Of a stretch of 64,000 nt of DNA, positions 55,628-64,000 are shown in pieces. The position numbers and the translations under genes are program-made. The notes below the pieces were generated by a model, which saw only the letters and a program-made list of their open reading frames with translations, ran no database searches and was not told where the DNA came from. Every line of letters starts with the position of its first letter. The stretch's first letter is position 1. The stretch comes from Raffaelea ambrosiae. Lineage: Eukaryota > Ascomycota > Sordariomycetes > Ophiostomatales > Ophiostomataceae. The stretch spans positions 96,332 through 160,331 of the forward strand of contig PCDI01000016.1 of assembly GCA_002778195.1 (NCBI GenBank). The letters are read 5' to 3'.

Positions 55628-58190
55628 TTAAGCTGCTTCCTTTCCGTGAACTACCGATTTCACAAGCTGGAAAAAAGGCCGACTGTGGATCTTGCAGGAA
55701 CTCCTCTGGGGGCGCGGAGCCGACAACACGACCGCTGTCTAACACGAGCACACGGTCGTAGTCACGCTATCGTGGGAAAAAATTGCGAATGATTCATTCT
55801 TGTTCGACAAGGAAAGGAGCGTAATACAACTTGGGCTCTACTCACAATCCTCTCCAGTCTGTGGACTATAGCCAAGACGGTGCAGTCGGCCAACTCGTCG
55901 ATAAATACTTGCCGCAAGGCGACTGACGTTTTCTCGTCCATGGCTGCGGTGGCTAGGTCGTGAGAGAAAAGAGTGTAAGTGAATTTGTCTGCGATAAGAT
56001 CGGTGTTAGAATACAGAAAAGTCTCCAATTGCCTTCAAGAATACGAACTCGAAGTCTTGGTAGGAGAGCTCTGGCAATAGCCAGGACCTGAATTTGACCC
56101 TTGGATAGATTGTTCCTGGATAGGCAGACCATTGTGTCAGCAAGGTTTGAAACTCTGGGCTGAGTCTGTAGGACTGCTTCTTTAACCCTCTTTTGTCGAT
56201 CTGGTACTCCAAGATGTCCCCGCTGGTCGAGAGCAAAGGAGGAAGCCCGAACGTGTCCAGGGCTAGGAGCAACTCTGTGTCGTCAAAGGAGTCTGTGGTA
56301 TCTGAATTGGCCCGCAGTCGCGTGAACTATGGGCAACATCTGACCTTAGCACGTGCTTGTCGAGCTGGCCGACATCAATGTCGTCGATTTGGATATGCCC
56401 ACTCCCAGACACAAGAACGCCCAGAACCGCAAGTGCCAATGATGATTTGCCTGATCCTGTTCTGCCGACAACAGCTACCCTCTGGCCTGCACCGACGTGT
56501 ACATTGATGTCCCTCAGGCAAGGTTGGTCTTCCTTGCCAGGATAGGCTGCCGAAACGGTAGTAAAGATGATGGCGCCCTCGCTTGGCCAAGAGGCCGAGG
56601 GGTGTATGCTGTTTGCTCGAGAAGAAGACACGCTCTTGTCGACTAGGCCGAAACAATGTCGGATGCGGTCCACAGAGGTGATGTCCAGTTCGAGATTCGT
56701 CCGGAAGCGCACGGAGCCTTACAGCAACCTTGTCACTGGCATAAGGTACGTCATCACAACGCCGAGCTGGCCTGCATCCATCATCTTACAGGTAGCTTAG
56801 CTACTTACCTGCCGATAAAAATCGACTCTCAGGACCAGCCACGCGTCCAGGCCATACAAAGCCACCATGACGCGAATGTTGTCGTTGGCCTTGCCGTAGT
56901 GCAGACTGGTGAAGTGGTTTCTCTGACCCAAGGCAAGAATGGTTTGATACCCTGCCCAGGCTTCTTGGACGCTGTTGATAATGGGATTCCGCGAGGCCAG
57001 TTCCATTCTCCGCAACTAGCACGCCGCTTTGAGGCAAAACGACTGCAGGGCAAAGAATACGGCTGTCGGAGGCTCAATCAAGACGATTGAGACGGGTGCA
57101 CAAATCACGAGGACGCCGACAACCAGGAAAAGGCTGGCCACCATCTGGAGCAGGCCCATGAGGCTGCCAGTCAGCGACCCATCCACCTTGCCATTGTCGT
57201 TGGTATGGTTGAGGATCTGGCCCGCGGGTGTGGTGTCAAACATGTGCATCGGGCTGCCGAGGATGGCGTGCGCCCGCTTGCCGTGGATCCGGGTGGCTGC
57301 TGGGATGAGGCAGGACACGTACGCAAACACGACAAATGCGACCGTGCTCGCCGTCTGGACCAATCCAGATAGCGTGAAGAAGGCCAAGTCCAGAACGGCA
57401 GCCGAACCGGTATGCTGCCCCAGCAGCTTGAGGATGTACGTGGAGACGCCGGAGGAAACCTTGCCGAGTACAAGCATGGCAAACACAAGAACCCAACCGG
57501 TACGGTCGGCAAGACGTAGCCAAGCCGGATAGGACTCACGGGGGGAGCCTGGCCACGGCTGTTGCCGCCGCCTACGCCCCGCCACAGTCGGTGCTTCAAT
57601 ATCAACAGGAACAAGTTCACTGTCGTAAGACTCTGTCGTCGGTGCTATGGCTCACGGCTTGCCGACAGCTGCAGGACCATCTCATCGCATAGCCGGCTTA
57701 CTGGAGTTCCTCCGCGCGCCTTCCGCAGTGGACGGCGAGAACGGGAGCCCCGAGCGCGAGGCTGAGCGGTCCCAAGGATCCTCCTTGGCCTCGCCATCCC
57801 GCATCTCGTAGTGATTCGTCGCCATCTCCGAGAGTGGCGCACGGTTTGTTACGACCATGCATATGGATTTGGACAAGAGACCCTCGGGCCCAAAAAACGT
57901 GCCTGGTCATGTGTTCGTCGACTGTAGCATCAAGAGAAGCCAGGGGGGTCATCAAGCAAAACTACGTCTGCCTCAGAATCAAGGACTCTGGCCGGTGCGA
58001 TTTGGTTGAGCTGACCGCTGCTTCGTGTGACGCCCGTCTGGTGAAAGCCACGGCCTGGCCACGAGCAAGGGTGCTCGCTACGCGGAGCTCGTGTGCCCTT
58101 ACTTGGTGTAGCTTGTCTTCGGCGACCCGTAGCCAGGCATGCAGTGTGATGGCCTTGATGTTCCCAAGATCCTCTAGATGAATTGATCAC
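55628..58190 (-). pseudogene. Decayed, 5'-truncated ABCC (MRP-type) transporter
   Basis: Reading the minus strand gives, in order, the second half of NBD1, TMD2 and NBD2 of a fungal ABCC transporter. NBD1 keeps ADVVLLDDP and then SLDATVDEH, split by shifts at C and T homopolymers, and later VVTNRAPLSEMA. TMD2 and NBD2 share one frame from 57585 to 56263. It is broken by stops at 57016-57018 (TAG), 56797-56799 (TAA) and 56719-56721 (TAA). NBD2 keeps Walker A GRTGSGKSS, but the Q-loop reads AHSSRDC, with no Gln at the expected place. The signature NNLSKGQ is in another frame. Walker B has become VRILEG and the H-loop IVHRL survives. An intron-like segment at 55767-55845 still joins HRLERI to RDYDRVLVLD. 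TMD1 and the first half of NBD1 are absent. It cannot make a working transporter. Confidence 0.88.
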
Positions 58191-59280
58191 TTTCCACTTC
58201 CCCCCAACATCTTGGGAACATGGAAGCGCTGCGTGTCTGGTGATATCATCGTTTTCGTGTGGATTCGACATGACAGTGCTTCTTGGCGTACTCGTACTCG
58301 CAATTTAAACTTTTTGGGGGGGGGAGCGGTCTCAACACCGAGAATCCCAGAGCTTGTCCCCAACTCGGACTACTCCCAAATCTGCCGGCAGTGGTGAAAT
58401 GAAACCGCGACGCTGCATCTGGCACCCGCCACCCGCCACCCCCCTAGTCCTCTGGACCTGGCGCTCCGCCTGTAAAATTGCGGTGTCGCTCTTTGTCTGG
58501 GGCCCTGAAGGGAGAACACCGCCCAAAAGAAACGGTGAGCTAGTCACAAGGGGTTTTGCGGACTGGACCGAGCGCCGTACTAACAGAGCAACGACATAAC
58601 TAGCAGAAAAGCATGGAGACACACCATGACAGGATCTTTTTTTTTTTTTTTTTTGGAGCATAAGAAATCCCCACATCTTCGCCGTCTTGGCTGTTCTGCT
58701 GACTCGTAGCCGTGGTGCGCCGTTGTCCCATGTATGTTTTCGTGCATGCTTGTTTGTCTGGTCATGCGCAACCAGCCGCGTTCGGTCTTGGAAGAGCAAA
58801 GCCGTTCGACGAGGCCATGTGCACCTGCTTGCTGGACGAACCGTCCGGGAGGTCCGGGAGAGAGCCGTCCGAGCCGTCCTGGGCCAATGAGAAGGCCGCT
58901 GAGGGTGCAGTCGGAGCTAGGCAGCCAGTAAACAGCTCTTATTCAGCGCCTTCCCGTTTTTGCTTACCACCGAAGAGTATTACACCAGAGGAGACGATCC
59001 TCTCCACCAGCACCAACACCCCCCCCCTTCTCTGAACTAGGTTCTCTTATATGCCTCGCCCCCGTTTTGTCTAATTAACAATGTTTTTTTTTTTCCCTTT
59101 TTCTTGCTCTCCATGTCCATTCTCGACTCTGCCTCGACCATGCCTTGACCCGACCCCCCTTGCACGGGAGGAATTGACCTTCCAGCCGACTGCGTAAACA
59201 AAAAAAAAAAGAATCCCCCAAAACAAATCAAAACAGAGAGGAAGGAAGGAAAAAAAAAAACCCATTCTTGCCTCTTCACA
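58191..59280. other. Intergenic between ABCC relic and membrane-protein gene
   Basis: About 1.1 kb. No further ABCC sequence is recognisable to the right of 58190. A poly-T tract lies at about 58637-58654 and A runs precede the next start codon, as in a fungal 5' leader. Confidence 0.6.
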
Positions 59281-60551
59281 ATGAAGTGGCACCGCAACCC
59301 CTTCTTCCACACGGCCGTGCTGCCGCCGTCGGTCAACCCCTCCGCCCGGCCTTCTGCCGACCTCGAGGCTGCCACAGCCGCGCGCGTCCTCGCCGCTGCC
59401 GCGGCCAACCGCTCGGCCGCCGCGTCGCCCCGAGCCTCCTCCGATCGACGACCCGCTGGAAACGACGGCAACGATGCGGCTCGGCCACACCCCCATGTGC
59501 AGTTCCCACAAGAACACCATACGCCCCAAGGACTGCTCGCCGAAGCGGCCGCCCGCGCGGCCAGCCAGCAACAACAACAACAGCATCACCACCACCAAAC
59601 CAGCTATCTCAGCAGCATCCGCCAGAGCCTGAACCTGGCCCGGCCCAGCCTGAACCTGCACCGGCCCAAGCGGAAACCCCGCGTGCCCAAGCTGACCATC
59701 CGCGAGCCCAGCGACCACTTGACCGGGTACCAATTCTTTTATTTGTTTGGCATGGATGGGCTGGCCGCCGGCGTTCTGTCCGGCGGCATCAACTTTGCCA
59801 TTGCCTACGGTGCGTGCCTCTGGTCCCTTGCGTGTCCCCCCCCCTCTCTTCCCTCCTCCTTCCTGTGCTGACCGCCGTAGCCATGTACAAAACCCAGGAC
59901 ACCATCAAGCACCCCGTGCGCCTCTTCCAGTTCCCCAACACCCTGTGCGGCGACGCCACCGTCACCATCTTCATCCAGTGCGTGCTCACCTGGTTCATCG
60001 AGCTCGTGCTCGTCAACCGCGATCTCCGGTCCGGCCACATCCAGCCCATTGGGTTCATACGCGAGCCGTCGTGGTGGCCGCTGCGCTGGTTCTTGCTGCT
60101 GGACCGCCACCCCCCCTCGCGGCCGTCCGCGGGGAGCGACGCCGACGCCGACGCCGACCTCGAGCGCCCGCTGTCGCGCGCCCACGACGAGGGCTGCCGC
60201 TGCGCGGACCACCAGGAGGCGTACGCGCCCGGCTCGTGGCAGCACTGGCTGGTGTTCCTGCTGTCGCAGCTGGTCCGCGCGCTCCTGGTCGGCGTGGTGT
60301 GTTTTGTGGTGGTGTGGCCCGTGGCCATCGGCATCATGACGGTGCCGGGCACGCGCGAGGGCCACGACTGGCGGTACTGGCCGCCGTCGTGGGCGCCCGT
60401 CATTTTCAAGCTCGTGTACGGCGCCGTGCTGGCCGTCCTGACGACGCCCGTCTTTGCCGGGTTCTGGCTGGTGCGGTGCGGGTGGGCCATCCAGGCCAAC
60501 CAACGGCACCTGGAGGCCAGCAGCGGCAGCGGCAGCGACCCGGACACATGA
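59281..60551 (+). CDS. Multi-pass membrane protein of an uncharacterised fungal family (DUF2456-like), two exons
   Basis: Predicted 399 residues from exons 59281-59809 and 59881-60551. The 71-nt intron has a GTGCGT donor and CGTAG acceptor, and the total is exactly 400 codons. A disordered N-terminus of about 130 residues contains Gln/His runs. The conserved-looking core starts at LTGYQFFYLFGMDGLAAG and continues through GGINFAIAYAMYKTQDT, FQFPNTLCGDATVTIFIQ, and LVNRDLRSGHIQPIGFI. About four hydrophobic segments are visible, near residues 150-178, 195-218, 290-325 and 345-380. This pattern matches my memory of a fungus-specific family listed as DUF2456, with no known function. The Asp/Ala-rich loop (DADADAD) between the middle segments is probably a lineage-specific insertion. 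Location is likely an internal membrane, since no signal peptide is seen. Confidence 0.84.
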
Positions 60552-61245
60552 GCGGGGAAAGGAAATAGAATGAGAGAAACTTCTTGTTTTTTTCTTTTCC
60601 TTTTTTATTTGTATTTTGAAAATCCCGGACACGGACCGCGCACGCCCTTTGAAAGGGAGATGTCGGCTCACAATCTCTTCATATATCCAAGTCACTGGCT
60701 GGCCCGGTCCACATATATCCACCCCCCTGTCGAGATACCCAGGGATAGAATGGACTGCCAAGAGGTCACGGGTTTCGCGCGCAGCACGTCTTGGCAGCAC
60801 GTCTTGGGAGCACTCAGACCCACCTGCGGCTTCGACTGCATGGACTCACATAATTGTATTTACATTTTGGAAGCATAGCATATACCAGCAAGCCAGATGG
60901 CACTGCACAAAATTGGGGTTCTCCAATATATAATGGCATTTGATCCCTTTGACTTTGTTACATTTTAGCTTGTTACTTCCCGTTGATCTATTTTTGGCCC
61001 CAGTTGGCATAGACCTCGCGTCCGTAAATCTTGATGAACAACGTGTCCCACATATGGCCCGTATGCAACGGTCTCGCTCGTGCCGCAGACAATTTTCTGC
61101 AAACTGATCAACTCAGCTATAACGTTTACCGCATCTCTGTCTCTTTGGTTTTCGCTGCGTTCAGTCGTTCCTTTTCTTTTTTTCTTGACTCGTCGCTGAT
61201 CTGGCTCGCGTGTCGTTTATGCTCTTTCTTCCCCCTGTCTGGACT
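60552..61245. other. Convergent intergenic
   Basis: About 690 bp between convergent stops of the membrane-protein and YTH genes. It is A/T-richer than the coding DNA. No coding signal is seen. Confidence 0.65.
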
Positions 61246-63722
61246 TCAGCGCCGCCATCGGTGCTCCCGGGAATCTTCAATCACCTGCGACTTGTCGAGC
61301 ACCTTGATAAGGTCGCGCGCACACGCTGGCTCCACCTCCTGGCCATCCTTGGCCACACTCACCGGCCGGTCCTCGTTCAACGTGTTGATCAGGTGGTACG
61401 AGTGGTGGAACGACGACGTCGCTGTGTTCAGCCACTCCAGCCGGAACGGCGACGTCGTCTCCCAATGGATGTTGTTCATCCAGGCTGGCCGCACAATAAA
61501 CGCCGATGGCGCCGTCGACATGCGTGCGTACCCCTGGAAGGCCCGCGACTTATTGGCCGAGAAAAACAGAATGACATCTCGGCAGGTCTTGAAAGCTTCC
61601 GTCAATACTGGTCCGTTGGCTGGCTGAGTTGCCCATACGCCGTCGTCCATGGACCGCCAGATATTGTCTGCGTTGAAAGACTTCAATATAAAGAAGCGGG
61701 TGTCTGGTGCTATTAATACATGGTTTGCACACCAAGGAAGCACAATCAGAAGCCAAAGATAAAGATGCAATGCTTTCGAGCAGAAAAGGGAAGAAGCAAA
61801 CGAAACACTCCCGAGCAAAGGAACATACCGTCTGGACTCCCAGAGTCCAAGGCTTTGCGTGGTGGCTTCACGGGGCCACCTTCTCTTGGCCGGTAGGTGT
61901 CTGACCGAAAAGGTGAGTCACGGTCTAAGCTTCTATCACGGTCATCTTGGTCCCGGTTAAACCGCATCCGGTCTTCCAGGCGTCCCCTGCTGCTTGGTCT
62001 GTCAGTACTCTGCGGATGGGAAGGCTGTTGTATGCTGCCATTTCGCGCGTGCTCCTTTGAAGGAACCTTGGAGGGGGTAGGCTTGGGCTGAGCTTTGGCA
62101 GCAAAAGAAGGAGGAGGAGATGATCGGTCGCGAACTGGCCGAGCCGGCGATGCCGTTTGCTTCTTTGTCTGTGTCCGATCTGCAGTAGCTCCCGCAGTAG
62201 TCAGATTGGCCTTTCTCACAGGTGCGTCTTGGTTCTGAGGTCTGTTGTTTGTTGCTTGCTGTGGTTTGTTGTTTGGTCTTTCGTTTTCTTTCTGCTTTTC
62301 ATGCTGTCGCTGCTGCTGCTCAGCTTTATTCCCATGGCTGGGTGCTTGGTTTTTCTTGCCCGTGGGCACTTCGGCAGCCGTTCTCAGTTGACTTGCGTCG
62401 TTTCCCTTGACCATCTTTGCTGGCCGTTCCAGTGCCGCCAGTGTATCGTCCGTACTCGCTTCAAGTACTCGCTTTGCGGGCACCGGACGTGTGCTGGGAA
62501 AGTACTCCGTGCTCGGCGCTCGCTCGAATTGGGCAGATACAGGTGTTGGCACGCGAGGCATGGTTGCGAACTGTGCTGTTGTTGTAGATAGTGGTGTCGC
62601 CATAGGCGTCATAAGAGCTACAGACGCACTTGCATTGCTCATCTGGCGTCGACCAAACAGAGCTGCGTCCTCCTCCTCCTCCTCGAGCAGTTTCTGTCGC
62701 TCCAGCTCGAGAGCCGCCAGACGGCGCCGCCGTTTCAAGAATTGGTTTCGATACGGCATGTTGTAGTAATTGGTAAACAATAGCCAGTCCTGGATGTCCT
62801 TGTCCTCTAGAAGAAGCGTTGTTGGCATGGGTCCCTCGGCCTGTCCAGCAGCTAGATTGATAGGCGACACTGGTTTGGCAGCCTCGACTTGCTGGTCAGG
62901 CAGGCCTATTGGAGAAGGCCGGAATGCCTCGATTAGCGTCGGTTCGGTTGCAACATGGTGCACAGGGCTCGTAATCATAGCATCATCGCTTGCAACCCGA
63001 ACTGCTGCCTGTTTCTCCATTTTGAGTGCCCGTCTCCTATCCGGGTGACTATTGTCAGGCAGAGCCTCGTCAGCCGTATTTTGGACTGCTTCAGTCTCGG
63101 TGATAATGGATGAGGCGGGCCGGTCTGGGCCGGTCTGGAGGTTTGGTTTCCCGGGGCTTTTGTTCCCGTCGTCGGACTGCTGCGTTAGGGGTTGAGACAC
63201 GGCTGGTGCTGTCGGTGGCTCTGGCTCAAGAACTGCAGCCGTAGATTGTTGCTTGGCTACCCCTGGCGTCTTGTCTTCTTGTCCGATTGGCAGGGTAGTT
63301 GAGGGGTCCTGGGTCTCAGTGGCGGCCACGATTGGCTGCTTATCCTTGTCCACCACAGACGCGTTATTCTTTTCTGACTGCCTTGATGCAGCTCCCAGGA
63401 TAGAGAAGGAGACTACCATTGGTGAAACCTGGGGCACGTCTCCCGCCTCTGGCTCAAGCTCCTCTGGCTCCTGCGGGGTGGTTGGTTCAGCACACGAACC
63501 GCTGATGTCTGCAATGAGAGCAGCAATGTCGTTGTCAGTAGCGACTAGTTGTGCCTGGGAGATCTCTTCTGGCATGGAATGCGGCACAAAAGCATCGTTG
63601 TCACCGCCGGTGCCGTCAGAGAGTGACGTGAAAGGGTCGGCAAGCGACATAAGAGGTATGTTTTTTGATGATGCGGTGGTCCGTTGTCCCGGGCTCCTGG
63701 ATATATTTTCCGCTGTTTGCAT
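61246..63722 (-). CDS. YTH-domain RNA-binding protein (m6A-reader family), two exons
   Basis: Predicted 785 residues from exons 61829-63722 and 61246-61709. The 119-nt intron has a GTATGT donor and AATAG acceptor, and the total is exactly 786 codons. Residues about 635-775 form a C-terminal YTH domain: DTRFFILKSFNADNIWRSMD, then GVWATQP with the first cage tryptophan, SRAFQGYARM, NIHWETTSPFRLEWL with further tryptophans, and VAKDGQEVEP. YTH domains bind N6-methyladenosine or, in Mmi1, a hexanucleotide RNA motif. The N-terminal 630 residues are disordered and rich in Gln, Pro, Thr and charged residues. They include a basic helix (KRRRRLAALELERQKLLEEEE) and an Arg/Asp-rich RDRS-like stretch before the intron. 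The start could be the ATG at 63650 (MSLADPF), 24 codons in. A C-terminal YTH after a long disordered region matches nuclear YTHDC1/Mmi1-type architecture. Confidence 0.93.
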
Positions 63723-64000
63723 GGGCGCCGTTCCCCTTTTTGTCTTTCAGGCTCGTCCGTCCGTCTTCTTCAGACGCGTTGTGGCAGCTGTCTTTCTCTG
63801 AAATGGGCTTCTTTTGTACTCTTCCAGCGCGCCTCGGTACAGACACGGTTCGTATCGTTATAACTGGCCTTAAGTAAACCTGAACAAGCTTTCTCGACCC
63901 TGACAGGACAGGCAGAGTTGACGGTGAGTAAACGTCAATATTTTCTTTTGGCGATGGGCTGTCGAAGCAGCTTTGCGGGGTGAATGAAACTACTTTGTAT
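63723..64000. promoter_or_regulatory. Upstream region of YTH gene
   Basis: The last 278 bp are the presumed promoter and leader of the YTH gene. No start codon or domain of a further gene is visible before the window edge. Confidence 0.5.

Overview
The window looks like nuclear DNA of a filamentous ascomycete (Pezizomycotina, most likely a Sordariomycete). Its genes carry short introns with GTRAGT-type donors and YAG acceptors. The protein repertoire is typical of such fungi: a Rad4/XPC repair factor, a copper-fist regulator, a PP2A activator with a long low-complexity tail, an RGG-tagged SET protein and a YTH-domain RNA reader. Genus cannot be fixed from the sequence alone. There are two assembly gaps (20482-20951 and 54687-55081). 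I found no rRNA, convincing tRNA or CRISPR-like element.

Layout. Left edge (1-2.5 kb): the 3' end of rad4 (+) converges on a small three-exon gene for an Ala/Pro/Glu/Lys-rich protein (-). 2.5-9.8 kb has no gene. 9.8-11.7 kb holds a three-exon copper-fist transcription factor (-). 11.7-35.0 kb is a roughly 23 kb gene desert with homopolymer runs, microsatellites, short tandem duplications and a 9-mer (TACTATGTA) that recurs far above chance. 35-44 kb is a compact gene block: ketopantoate reductase (+), PP2A activator (-), PhyH-type dioxygenase (-), mitochondrial hotdog thioesterase (-), SET-domain protein (+) and a single-pass Ser/Ala/Thr-rich membrane protein (-). 45.9-51.1 kb is an intronless full-length ABCA-type transporter (-). 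Near 53.5 kb is a small protein built around four MWxR motifs (-). 55.6-58.2 kb is a 5'-truncated, stop-interrupted ABCC transporter relic (-). 59.3-63.7 kb holds a multi-pass membrane protein of an uncharacterised fungal family (+) and the YTH-domain protein (-).

How the genes relate. Most are ordinary single-copy housekeeping or regulatory genes with no obvious shared pathway. The closest thing to a functional neighbourhood is the PhyH dioxygenase beside the acyl-CoA thioesterase-like gene on the same strand, which could act on acyl-CoA metabolites. The thioesterase and SET gene share a divergent promoter with a perfect 10-bp palindrome, GTCACGTGAC. The features most worth following up are the MWxR repeat protein, the repeated GGGF-acidic motif in the Rad4 tail, the in-frame minisatellites in the PP2A activator and ABCA genes, the TACTATGTA family, and the decayed ABCC gene whose stops fit C-to-T change at CpA sites.
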